Assembly (NCBI RefSeq): GCF_002843605.1
Contig: NZ_CP025263.1
Span: 2,509,501 to 2,573,500 of the forward strand
Direction of reading: 5' to 3'
Length of the DNA: 64,000 nt
Source: Pseudomonas sp. S09G 359
GTDB lineage: Bacteria; Pseudomonadota; Gammaproteobacteria; Pseudomonadales; Pseudomonadaceae
Below the pieces are notes generated by a model. That model did no database searches, had not been told where the DNA came from, and saw only the letters and a program-made list of their open reading frames with translations. Both the position numbers and the translations under genes were made by a program. Numbering within the stretch: position 1 is the first letter of the stretch; each line of letters begins with the position of its first letter. Shown here in pieces: positions 16,597-25,162 of this stretch.

Positions 16597-18405
16597 TCAC
16601 ACCTTGTCGGACTCTTCCTCAAGCCGATCCATCTCAAACAAGCGCGCCAGTTCCGCACGGGCTTCCTGGGCGGTTTGCATCACCTTCGCTGCATCGTCGT
16701 ACACCGCGTGTTGTGCGGCGAGCACCTGCAGGTCGTGGTTCTTGAAGCGGGTGATGCGCGCATCGGCCTGGGCCTGGCTCAACCCCAGGCCCACCAGGGT
16801 GCGGCGGCTCATTTCCAGGCTGGAATAGAAGGTCTCACGTACCGGCGACGCATCCAGGTCCACCAGGCGGTGCACGTGCTGGCGGTTACGCGCGCGGGCG
16901 ATGATCTTCATGTGTGGGTAGAGGCTGCGCACCAGCTCGGCCGTCTTGATGTTGATCTCCGGGTCGTCCATGGCGATCACGAAGAATTCCGCCTGGTCAA
17001 CCTTGGCCGCGTGCAGGATTTCCGGGCGTTGCGGGTCGCCGTAGAACACCGGCATGCCGCCGAAACTGCGGGTCAGCTCGATGGTTTCCACCGAGGTGTC
17101 GAGCGCGATGAACGAGATGTTCTGCGCACGCAGGATCCGCGCCACGATCTGGCCCATGCGGCCCATGCCCGCGATCACCACGCGCGGCGCATCGCTTTCG
17201 ATGGTGCGGTATTCCTCGGGCACTTCCACCGGCTTGACCTTGGGCTTGAACAGCTTCGGGCATATCAGCAGCAGCAACGGGGTCACGGCCATGGACAGGG
17301 TGATGGTCAGCACCAGGATGTCGTACAGGTGGGGCTCGAACAGGCCCTGGTCGCGGCCGATCTTGAACACCACAAAGGCAAATTCACCACCGGCCGCCAG
17401 CACCACGCCCAGGCGCAGCGCGCTTTCGCGGTTGAGATCACCCACCAGGCGGCCCACCGCATACAGCAACGGCAGCTTCAAGCCGATCAACAACAGGGTC
17501 AGGCCGATCACGACAAGCGGCGAGCTGAGCAGCAGGCTAAGGTTGGCGCCCATGCCCACGCTGATGAAAAACAGCCCGAGCAACAGGCCCTTGAACGGCT
17601 CGATCTGGGATTCCAGCTCGTGGCGGTACTCCGAGTCCGCCAGCAGCAGGCCGGCGAGGAAGGCGCCAAGGGCCATGGACACACCCACCAGCTCCATCAA
17701 CCAGGCGGTGCCGATCACCACCAGTAACGCGGTGGCGGTGGACACTTCGCGCAGGCCGGTCTTGGCGACGATGCGAAATACCGGCCGCAGCAGGTAGCGC
17801 CCGCCGATGATCACCACGGCGATACTGCCGAGGATCTGCAACACATGTTGCAGGCCTTGGGCTTCGGTGGTGGGGTGATCGCTGCCGGCCAGCAGTGGCA
17901 CCATGGCAATCAGCGGGATCGCGGCGATGTCCTGGAACAGCAGGATGGCAAACGCCAGGCGCCCGTGCGGCTGGTTCAGCTCCTTGCGTTCGGCCAGGCT
18001 TTGCAGGCCAAACGCGGTGGATGACAGCGCCAGGCCCAGGCCCAGCACGATTGCACTGTTCCACGGTTGGCCAAACAGCCACAACGCCACCACGCCCATC
18101 ACCAGGCCGGTGAGCAGCACCTGGGCCAGGCCGACGCCAAAAACAGCCTTGCGCATTACCCATAACCGCTTGGGTGACAGTTCCAGGCCGATGATAAACA
18201 GCAGCAGCACCACCCCCAGTTCGGAGAACTGCGCCACGCTTTGCGGGTTGCCAATCAGACCGAGCACCGACGGGCCGATAATCACACCGGCGAACAGATA
18301 GCCCAGCACCGCGCCCAGCTGCAGGCGCTTGGCCAGGGGCACGGTCAGCACGGCGGCGAGCAGGAACACCACGGCTGCTTGTAATAGGTTGCCTTCATGG
18401 GGCAT
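16597..18405 (-). CDS. CPA2 family monovalent cation:proton antiporter with TrkA-N domain (Kef-like)
   Basis: This 602-residue protein has about 12 membrane helices (residues 5-390) of the CPA2 exchanger type, with GVVLLLFIIGLELSP and AILLFQDIAAIPL. A Rossmann-like TrkA-N domain follows (about 410-530: RVVIAGMGRMGQIVARIL). It should exchange K+ or Na+ for protons under nucleotide control. The frame opens 9 codons earlier, but the ATG at 18405 was chosen because CTGGAG lies 6 nt before it. There is no KefF/KefG-type ancillary gene next to it. Confidence 0.9.
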   Translation of the reverse strand: MPHEGNLLQAAVVFLLAAVLTVPLAKRLQLGAVLGYLFAGVIIGPSVLGLIGNPQSVAQFSELGVVLLLFIIGLELSPKRLWVMRKAVFGVGLAQVLLTGLVMGVVALWLFGQPWNSAIVLGLGLALSSTAFGLQSLAERKELNQPHGRLAFAILLFQDIAAIPLIAMVPLLAGSDHPTTEAQGLQHVLQILGSIAVVIIGGRYLLRPVFRIVAKTGLREVSTATALLVVIGTAWLMELVGVSMALGAFLAGLLLADSEYRHELESQIEPFKGLLLGLFFISVGMGANLSLLLSSPLVVIGLTLLLIGLKLPLLYAVGRLVGDLNRESALRLGVVLAAGGEFAFVVFKIGRDQGLFEPHLYDILVLTITLSMAVTPLLLLICPKLFKPKVKPVEVPEEYRTIESDAPRVVIAGMGRMGQIVARILRAQNISFIALDTSVETIELTRSFGGMPVFYGDPQRPEILHAAKVDQAEFFVIAMDDPEINIKTAELVRSLYPHMKIIARARNRQHVHRLVDLDASPVRETFYSSLEMSRRTLVGLGLSQAQADARITRFKNHDLQVLAAQHAVYDDAAKVMQTAQEARAELARLFEMDRLEEESDKV

Positions 18406-18616
18406 TGCGAACTCCAGGATCTTTAAAGCCAATCAACAGGAGCGTATTAGAGCGCTTTTTACATTTCGATAATTGTGTTTTTGCAGCGTCTGACCGTTTG
18501 CCTTCACGCCGGAAGTACGTACAAACAATTTCCCAGGGCCCGTGGGTGGCAGCTCATCCGTTTTATCTACTAGTTTTTATGCTCTTGAGTTTATATTCCA
18601 TAGGTGGCATATTTTC

Positions 18617-18982
18617 ATGGGCTGGGAAATTGAATACACGGATGAATTCGGCGCCTGGTGGGAGCAACTGGGAATCAAGGAACAGGTGTCGGTATCTGCC
18701 AGCGTGGATCTGCTGGGGCTTTTCGGGCCGGGCCTGGGCTTTCCCCACAGCAGCGACATCAAGGGCTCCCGGCACGGCAACTTGCGGGAGCTGCGCATAC
18801 AGCATGCGGGGCGACCTTACCGGGTGCTCTACGCCTTTGATCCAAGACGATGCGCGTTATTGCTGATCGGCGCAGATAAAACCGGGCAACACCGATGGTA
18901 TGAGGCGTACATCCCAATGGCAGAAAAGTTATACGACGTACATTTGGAAATATTGCGTAAAGAGGGCCGTAACCATGGCTAA
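18617..18982 (+). CDS. higB: HigB-type (RelE/Gp49) toxin
   Basis: This 121-residue protein matches the Gp49/HigB family: WEIEYTDEFGAWWEQL at the start, then FPHSSDIKGSRHGNLRELRI and YRVLYAFDPRRCALLLIGAD. These toxins cleave mRNA at the ribosome. The toxin gene precedes the antitoxin, as is usual for higBA. The frame opens further upstream, but the ATG at 18617 follows AGGTGG and fits the family N-terminus. The last 8 nt overlap higA. Confidence 0.88.
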   Translation: MGWEIEYTDEFGAWWEQLGIKEQVSVSASVDLLGLFGPGLGFPHSSDIKGSRHGNLRELRIQHAGRPYRVLYAFDPRRCALLLIGADKTGQHRWYEAYIPMAEKLYDVHLEILRKEGRNHG

Positions 18983-19280
18983 GAAATTCGCTGAGCTTCA
19001 AGCCCGCATGACACCGCAGGCACGTGAAGACGCCAAGCAACTGTTCGAGCAACACCTGAAGGAAATGCCGCTGCATGAGCTGCGCAAGGCTCGGCAGTTG
19101 AGCCAGGAGAGTCTGGCCAAGCGCTTGAATATCAACCAGGCCGCCGTCTCGAAGATGGAACGGCGCACCGACATGTACATCAGCACGTTGCGCGATTACA
19201 TCCGCGCAATGGGCGGCGAGCTGGAAATTATTGCGACGTTTCCCGACGGTCAGGTAAGGATCGATAACTTTGCCTGTTGA
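18975..19280 (+). CDS. higA: HigA-type antitoxin, XRE family
   Basis: This 101-residue protein has an XRE helix-turn-helix (about 40-92: LRKARQLSQESLAKRLNINQ, then AVSKMERRTDM). HigA binds HigB and represses the operon. The ATG at 18975 lies inside the end of higB, which couples the two genes. GAGGG lies upstream of the start. Confidence 0.88.
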   Translation: MAKKFAELQARMTPQAREDAKQLFEQHLKEMPLHELRKARQLSQESLAKRLNINQAAVSKMERRTDMYISTLRDYIRAMGGELEIIATFPDGQVRIDNFAC

Positions 19281-19303
19281 GTAGGCGGCAGTACGCCGAA
19301 GCT

Positions 19304-19408
19304 GTGGCGAGCGGGCTTGCCGAATCGTCGCAGCGCCGCGTTGGACTGCATAGCAGGCCCATTTTTGGGGTCGCTTCGCAACCCAACGCGGGCAAGCCCG
19401 CTCGCCAC
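19304..19408. repeat. REPIN
   Basis: GTGGCGAGCGGGCTTGC (19304-19320) is an exact inverted copy of GCAAGCCCGCTCGCCAC (19392-19408). The longer centre contains its own partial pairings. It lies between higA and the convergent eamA gene. Confidence 0.82.
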
Positions 19409-19419
19409 AAGGTTCGGAT

Positions 19420-20322
19420 TTATTTTTCCGCCTGCATCACGGCCGGGCGCCCGGCAGGCACCAGATTCGCCGGCTTGCGATACAGCCCCACCGCCAACCC
19501 GGCGATGATGATCCCGATCGAGATCAGGTTTGGCGTGGAAATACGCTCGCCGATTATCAGCATCGAACTGGTGATGCCAAACACCGGAATCAATAGCGAC
19601 AGCGGCGCAACGGTCGACACCGGGTACAGCTTGAGCAGCGAGTTCCAGCCCCAGTAGGCGAAGTGCGTGGCCAAGTACACCTGGAACAGGATGGACAGGA
19701 TCGCCGTCAGGTCGAGGCTGGCTTGCAGGCCTTCGAACGCGGCGCTGCCATGCATCAGCCAGGCCGTGAGAAACAGCGGGATGGGTGGGATCAGGCTGGC
19801 CCACACCATGAATGAGAAGATCTCCTTGACCCCGGATTTCTTGATGATCACGTTACCCACGCTCCACGCCACCGCGCTGAGGACGATCAACATGACCCCC
19901 AGCACCGCATGGTTGCCTTCCTGGGTGGAAATGATGCCCGCCAGGCCGATCAGGGCCATGACGGCGCCGATCATCTGTGCCCCGCGGATTTTTTCCTTGA
20001 ACAGCACAAAACCCCAACCCATGGTGAAGAACACACTGAGTTGGATGATCAATGAAGCGATCCCCGGGCTCACGCCCACCTGGATGCCGTAGTTGATCAC
20101 GCCCCACATGCCCAGCCCGAAGATGAAGCCGTAGGCGGCCACGTAGCTGAATTTCACCGCCGGGCGTTTGATGAAGAACACCAGCGGCAAGGCGGCGAGG
20201 GCGAAGCGGATGCCGGTGAGCACAAACGGGTCGATCGCGCGCAGGCCCAGTTTGGTGATGGGGAAATTCACCCCCCACACCAGGGTGACGAGTACGGCGA
20301 GCGACAAATGTTTTTTCAGCAT
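19420..20322 (-). CDS. EamA/DMT family exporter
   Basis: This 300-residue protein has ten predicted membrane helices in two EamA repeats (WGVNFPITKLGLRA near residue 16, a second repeat from about 145). EamA proteins export amino-acid-like metabolites. The strong AAGGAGGG site precedes the ATG. It is the last gene of a four-gene minus-strand operon, 53 nt after asnB. It is therefore a good candidate to export the product of the crotonase/AurF/AsnB set. Confidence 0.87.
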   Translation of the reverse strand: MLKKHLSLAVLVTLVWGVNFPITKLGLRAIDPFVLTGIRFALAALPLVFFIKRPAVKFSYVAAYGFIFGLGMWGVINYGIQVGVSPGIASLIIQLSVFFTMGWGFVLFKEKIRGAQMIGAVMALIGLAGIISTQEGNHAVLGVMLIVLSAVAWSVGNVIIKKSGVKEIFSFMVWASLIPPIPLFLTAWLMHGSAAFEGLQASLDLTAILSILFQVYLATHFAYWGWNSLLKLYPVSTVAPLSLLIPVFGITSSMLIIGERISTPNLISIGIIIAGLAVGLYRKPANLVPAGRPAVMQAEK

Positions 20323-20375
20323 GGACCCTCCTTGGGTCTAGCGGCGCACCGCAGGAGCGATGCGCCGCATACAGG

Positions 20376-22280
20376 TCAGTTCAAGGCGAACCGTTTTTGC
20401 ATCAGGCACAGCCCGGCAATTTCCATCAGCAGGTTGTCGGCCGACGCGCGCTGGGCAGGAGACAGGCTTGGCAGGGTGGCCAGCAAGGCGCGCACTTTAC
20501 GCGAATCGAAGAACGGCACATTACTCAAGGCCGGGCCGCTCAACACGTCGTTGACCATTTCAAACAGCTTTGACTGCGGGCTTTCGGACGCCGGCGGCGC
20601 GCGGAAGTACTGCTTCTTGCGATCCAGCACGGCCTGGGGCACATACGGGCGCATGGCTTCGCGCAGGGCGTATTTTTCGGTAGCACCACGCACTTTCATG
20701 TTGACCGGCAGGCGGCAGGCAGCTTCGATCACCTGGTGGTCCAGCAGAGGCGGGCGGCCTTCAAGGCTGCCGGCCATTTCCATGCGGTCGCCCAGGGAGG
20801 TGAGGACCACATTGGGCAGGCTGGACTTGGCCACCATGTACAGCGAGCGGTTCACCGGCTCCCAGTTGTTGAGCGCGCGCGGGCTGAGGCGGTCGTAGAA
20901 CTGGCGGTAGGCATCCACATCACAGAAGCGTTCACGGAAGTCGTCGGTGTACAACTGCGCCAGGGGGCCGAACAGCGCCGACTGGGTTTGCAGCCAGGAC
21001 ACGCCGTGGCCCAGTTCATCCTGAACCCACTGCACGTCATTCTTGGCGCCAGGCAGGTAGCGGTCTGCGCTGGCGTGCAGGCGGCGGCTGAGTTCGGCGA
21101 TCACCGCCGGGTCCTGGTGTTCGTGGTTGTACAGCACCATATCGCGGCGGTAATGCGGGTAGCCGCCGAAGACTTCGTCAGCGCCTTCACCGGTCAGCAC
21201 AGCGCGCATGCCCTGGTTCTGCACGTATTTGCACAGCAAGTACTTGGCCACGCTGTGGGCGTTGGCGAACGGCATCTCGGCGTGCCACAACGCATTTTCG
21301 AAATTGTCCGCCATGTCGGAGGAATTTACCGACAACACATTGAGGTGTGCGCGGTTATGACGGGCGGCGATCTCGGCGTATTGGCGTTCGTCGTAGGCCT
21401 GTTCGCCTTCAAACGACAAGTGAAACGCCTGCAACGGCTGGCCGGTCAGTTCGGTGGCAATCCCCAGCATCGCCGAGGAATCCAGGCCGCCGCTCAGGCA
21501 CACACCCACTGGTACATCGGCATGCAGGCGCAGGCGCACGGATTCTTCGATGGTGTTGCGCAGGGAGTCGATCATTTCGGCTTCGCTGCGCTGCTCGGTG
21601 GCTTTGGCGTCGGGGAACTCCCAGTCCCAATACTGCTCGGTCTGCAGGCCGCTTTCGTCGGCGATGATCCAGCAACCCGGCTTGACGCTGCGGATGTTGT
21701 TGAACACCGTACGGTCGCGCAGGATAAAGCCACGGCTGGCGTAGGCTTCGTGGTCCCACTGCGCCGGTACGCCGGCCGCCAGCAGGGCCTTGATTTCGGA
21801 AGCGAAGTACCAGGCGCCTTCATGTTCGGTGTAATACAGCGGCTTGACACCCACTCGGTCGCGCACGGCAAACAGCTTTTTGCGCAGGCGGTCGAAAATC
21901 AGGATGGTGAATTCGCCGCGCAGTTGCTTGAGCCCACGTACGCCGTGGCGGCGGTACAGGTGCATGGCGATTTCGCTGTCGGAGGAGGTCTTGAAGCGGC
22001 AACCGTAACCTTCAAGCTCTGCGCGAATGCGTTGATAGTCATAGAACTCGCCGTTGACCATCATGACCAGGTCGCCTTCGTCGGCGACGATAGGCTGGGT
22101 GCCATTACCCAGCCCGACCAGGCCCAGGCGCACATAGCCGAACGCTGCCTGGCCCTTGGGGTCGAACCACTGGCTGGAGCTGTCGGGGCCGCGATGATGG
22201 ATCGCGCGCAGGGCGGCATCGAACATGTTCGGGTTGAACGTACGAGGTTGTTTGGCAAACACGCCAATGTATCCACACAT
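20376..22280 (-). CDS. asnB: Glutamine-hydrolysing asparagine synthetase-type amidotransferase
   Basis: This 634-residue protein starts at the ATG giving MCGYIGVF, so that Cys2 is the glutaminase nucleophile. Two upstream codons in frame are ignored for that reason. The N-terminal class II glutaminase (NGEFYDYQ, SSDSEIAMHLY) is followed by an ATP-pyrophosphatase domain with SGGLDSS near residue 263. AsnB enzymes amidate Asp or, in secondary pathways, other carboxylates. It is embedded between an AurF-like oxygenase (45 nt gap) and an EamA exporter, which suggests a pathway-specific amidation rather than housekeeping asparagine synthesis. Confidence 0.9.
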   Translation of the reverse strand: MCGYIGVFAKQPRTFNPNMFDAALRAIHHRGPDSSSQWFDPKGQAAFGYVRLGLVGLGNGTQPIVADEGDLVMMVNGEFYDYQRIRAELEGYGCRFKTSSDSEIAMHLYRRHGVRGLKQLRGEFTILIFDRLRKKLFAVRDRVGVKPLYYTEHEGAWYFASEIKALLAAGVPAQWDHEAYASRGFILRDRTVFNNIRSVKPGCWIIADESGLQTEQYWDWEFPDAKATEQRSEAEMIDSLRNTIEESVRLRLHADVPVGVCLSGGLDSSAMLGIATELTGQPLQAFHLSFEGEQAYDERQYAEIAARHNRAHLNVLSVNSSDMADNFENALWHAEMPFANAHSVAKYLLCKYVQNQGMRAVLTGEGADEVFGGYPHYRRDMVLYNHEHQDPAVIAELSRRLHASADRYLPGAKNDVQWVQDELGHGVSWLQTQSALFGPLAQLYTDDFRERFCDVDAYRQFYDRLSPRALNNWEPVNRSLYMVAKSSLPNVVLTSLGDRMEMAGSLEGRPPLLDHQVIEAACRLPVNMKVRGATEKYALREAMRPYVPQAVLDRKKQYFRAPPASESPQSKLFEMVNDVLSGPALSNVPFFDSRKVRALLATLPSLSPAQRASADNLLMEIAGLCLMQKRFALN

Positions 22281-22325
22281 AAACATTACTCTATTGAATT
22301 TGTATTGGTCAGCGGCACGCTGGGT

Positions 22326-23321
22326 TCAAACGGTGATCGCCGGCTCTGGCGTCACAGGCAGCTCAGGCAGCACCGAGGCGGGATGTATGCCAATTGAGCT
22401 GAGGATCTCGGGCATGGCCGAGTAATCCGCTTCGCCGGTCTCGATAAATTGAGTGGGCAACAGCAGCGAGCGGTCGCCGAACACTTCGAGCAGTTGCGGC
22501 AGGATGATTCGCCACGCGGAAATTTCGCGCATCGGGAACACGCGGATCGAGTTGGCGATGCCACGGGTAAACAAGGCGGTTTGCTCTGGGGTGAAGTCGC
22601 CGACCACCTGCTGCACGAACAACGGGAAGATGTGCTTGTGCACCAGCTCGTCTTTTTTGTGCAGGGCCACCACGTGACGAAACACCGGCTGGATCTCCGG
22701 TGCGTCGCTGAGGTCGGCCAGGTAGTCGCTGATGAACGTCTCCGACACCAGCGAGAAGGCCAGGCGGTAAATCTTGAAATCCGCCTCGGACAGGGTGGCC
22801 TGGGCCTGGCTCAGGTGGCGGGTCAGTTCCAGCTCCGGCCATTTGATGCGGATGCCACGCTGGGTGATCGCCAGTTCGCACATGTTGATCGAGAACAGCG
22901 TGTGGTAGGCCTCATCCGCCAGGGTTTCGGAAATCGTCGCGGCGCTGGCCGAACTCAGGCGCGAGCCCAGTTGCAGCAGGTCCAGGCACGACGGGCAGAT
23001 GATTTCGGTTTCGATGGCGATGGTTTTCTGGTTGTAGATCACCCAGCCGGCCGACAGGATCAGCAACTTCAGGGCGTGGGGGTAATTCTGGTAATGCGGG
23101 TCATGGGCGAAGGGCAGCAGGGCTTCGAGAAAGTCCGGCGCCTGCAGGTCAAGCTGGATATCCGGGCGCTGGGAGTCGAGCTTGATCTGTGCGCGTTTGT
23201 GCCAGCTGCGTTCGATTTTGATCAGTCGTTCATCGGCTGCGTCATTGCTGCGATAAAGATCGTCTTGAGTGCTGTGCTGAAACATGGTTTCACCGGGTTG
23301 ATAGTGAGTTGTGAAGGCCAT
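22326..23321 (-). CDS. AurF-like di-iron N-oxygenase
   Basis: This protein (331 residues from the first ATG; 319 if the ATG at 23285, which has the better upstream GGTGA, is used) has the complete AurF ligand pattern with matching spacing: E104 (or E106), E137-xx-H140 (LADEAYH), E194 (VSETF) and H221-xxx-E225-xx-H228 (HKKDELVH). AurF-type enzymes oxidise amino groups to hydroxylamine, nitroso or nitro groups. A CPSC motif follows the first ligand. The gene lies in an operon with a crotonase, asnB and an exporter. The substrate is unknown. Confidence 0.85.
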   Translation of the reverse strand: MAFTTHYQPGETMFQHSTQDDLYRSNDAADERLIKIERSWHKRAQIKLDSQRPDIQLDLQAPDFLEALLPFAHDPHYQNYPHALKLLILSAGWVIYNQKTIAIETEIICPSCLDLLQLGSRLSSASAATISETLADEAYHTLFSINMCELAITQRGIRIKWPELELTRHLSQAQATLSEADFKIYRLAFSLVSETFISDYLADLSDAPEIQPVFRHVVALHKKDELVHKHIFPLFVQQVVGDFTPEQTALFTRGIANSIRVFPMREISAWRIILPQLLEVFGDRSLLLPTQFIETGEADYSAMPEILSSIGIHPASVLPELPVTPEPAITV

Positions 23322-23365
23322 CCATGGTTTGCCGAGGCACGCTCGGCAACGTTCACGACCGGGAG

Positions 23366-24154
23366 TTACACCGCCTCTGGCGCGGTTTGGATCTTGTCTT
23401 TCTTGCGATCCAGGAAGTCCGCCAGGCGATCCTGTGTGCGGACGTCGGAGGACACCACCGCAGCAATCAGGGCTTCTGTCATCAGGCCGTCCTGTTGGCT
23501 CTGATCCACAATGCGCGGCAATACGTGGGTGACCGCGTAATTGGTCATGGGCAGGTTGCCCGCGATCTTGTGGGCCAATTCGGTGGCCTTGAGCACTGCC
23601 TGGCCGACCGGCACCAGGTATTGGGCCACGCCACGCTCGTAGCTTTCTTTGGCGTAGAGCGTGCGGCCGGTGAGCATCATGTCGGTCATCAGGGCGATGC
23701 CGGCGATACGCGGGAAGCGCACCGAGGCGCCTACCCCCACATACAGGCCGCGCATGGCTTCGGGCAGCGAGAAGAAGGCGCTGTCATCGACCACGCGCAG
23801 GCTGCAGGCCGTGGCGATTTCCAGGCCGCCACCGATGGCCGCACCGGTAATGGCGGCTACCACGGGTACTTTGCCGAACTGGATCAGTTCGAACGTCTTG
23901 TGCCATTCGCGAAAGGCCTGCACGTTGTCGATCACCGATTGGTCGCGGATTTCCGACAGGTCCAACCCCGTACAAAAATGCTGGCTGGTGCTGTAGAGCA
24001 CGGCGGCACCAATGCCTTCAGGCAGGTTGCTGAAGGTGTCGCGCAGTTCGTGCATGACTTCGAGCGACATGGCGTTGCGCTTCTGCGGGCGGTTGAGCCC
24101 TACCATCAATACAGCGCCGTCTACCCGTACGTCCAAGTAGTTTTTGACCGTCAT
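23366..24154 (-). CDS. Enoyl-CoA hydratase/isomerase (crotonase) family protein
   Basis: This 262-residue protein has both crotonase glutamates: one in IGGGLEIATA and one in SLPEAMRGL. The oxyanion-hole segment HFCTGLDL is also present. It should bind a CoA thioester and catalyse hydration or isomerisation. The ATG at 24154 (MTVKNYLDV) was preferred over a frame opening 14 codons earlier because it fits the family and follows GAAGGG. It is the first gene of the minus-strand operon and divergent from an AraC regulator. Confidence 0.88.
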   Translation of the reverse strand: MTVKNYLDVRVDGAVLMVGLNRPQKRNAMSLEVMHELRDTFSNLPEGIGAAVLYSTSQHFCTGLDLSEIRDQSVIDNVQAFREWHKTFELIQFGKVPVVAAITGAAIGGGLEIATACSLRVVDDSAFFSLPEAMRGLYVGVGASVRFPRIAGIALMTDMMLTGRTLYAKESYERGVAQYLVPVGQAVLKATELAHKIAGNLPMTNYAVTHVLPRIVDQSQQDGLMTEALIAAVVSSDVRTQDRLADFLDRKKDKIQTAPEAV

Positions 24155-24261
24155 TGTCCGAATATCCCTTCGAAATGAACCCAACTTGGGGAGCAACGAT
24201 TCTAGGTGGGGAACTTTTGGCCTGCTTGCTATGTCAGGTCATAGTTTGACAAAATCGGGCC

Positions 24262-25059
24262 ATGCCACCGACCTTCACCTTTTCGCCCTATGAACCCGAC
24301 AGCCCTGAAGCGGTGGTGACGCTGCGCGAGTACGCCTCTGGTACGGTATTTCCACGCCACACGCACCGCCGTGGGCAGTTCGCCTATGCCTCCACCGGCG
24401 CGTTGAAGATGTTCACCGACCTGGGCAACTGGGTGGTGCCGCCGCAACGGGCGATCTGGGTGCCGGGCGGGGTGTCGCATGAGATGCACATGCGCGGCGA
24501 TGTGGTGATGCTCAACACCTACCTGGACGACGATGCCGCCCAGCGCGCAGGGTTGCAGAACCATTGCCAGGTGTTTGGCGTATCGCCGCTGCTGCGCCAC
24601 CTGCTGGAGGCAGCGCTGGCGATCGGGCCATCCGCTTCGCCCAGCGTGCGCGACCGTTGCGTGCTGACCTTGCTGATTGACGAAATCGGCAACATGCCCG
24701 AGTTGCCCCTCAGTGCGCCATTGCCCTCCGAGTCGCGCCTGGCCCGTTCTTGCCAGCGCTTTCTGGAAGCGCCCACGCAGAAAATCTCCATCGGCGAAAT
24801 GGCCGACTGGTCGAGCATGAGCCGGCGAACCTTTACGCGAAATTTTCGTGAGTGCACCGGCATGACGTTTGTGTCTTGGCGCCAGCAGGTTTGCCTGCTG
24901 GAGGCAACGGCGCGGCTGAGCCACGGTTCATCCATCACCGATGTGGCGCTCGAGTTGGGTTTCAGCAGTTCCAGTGCGTTTACTTCGGTGTTCCGCCGTA
25001 ACCTGGGGGATTCGCCGGCGCGGTACCTGGCCAAGTCCAAGGCCGCATCGATGTTCTGA
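24262..25059 (+). CDS. AraC family regulator of the crotonase-AurF-AsnB operon
   Basis: This 265-residue protein has a cupin-like N-terminal domain (HTHRRGQFAYASTGALKMFT, VPPQRAIWVPGGVSHEM) and a C-terminal double HTH (about 165-262: ISIGEMADWSSMSRRTFTRN, then DVALELGFSSSSAFTSVFRR). It is divergent from the four-gene operon, with a 107-nt gap holding the small inverted repeat CTATG-TCAGGT-CATAG at 24229-24244. Control of the operon is inferred from this layout. Confidence 0.88.
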   Translation: MPPTFTFSPYEPDSPEAVVTLREYASGTVFPRHTHRRGQFAYASTGALKMFTDLGNWVVPPQRAIWVPGGVSHEMHMRGDVVMLNTYLDDDAAQRAGLQNHCQVFGVSPLLRHLLEAALAIGPSASPSVRDRCVLTLLIDEIGNMPELPLSAPLPSESRLARSCQRFLEAPTQKISIGEMADWSSMSRRTFTRNFRECTGMTFVSWRQQVCLLEATARLSHGSSITDVALELGFSSSSAFTSVFRRNLGDSPARYLAKSKAASMF

Positions 25060-25162
25060 AAGGAGGAGGGCGCCAACCGGGTGCCTTTCCCCCCAACGGT
25101 ACCGCGTTGAGCCTCACCCTTTGTTAATATCGCCCTCCCTTGTCACCAGGAGTCACCGCCCC

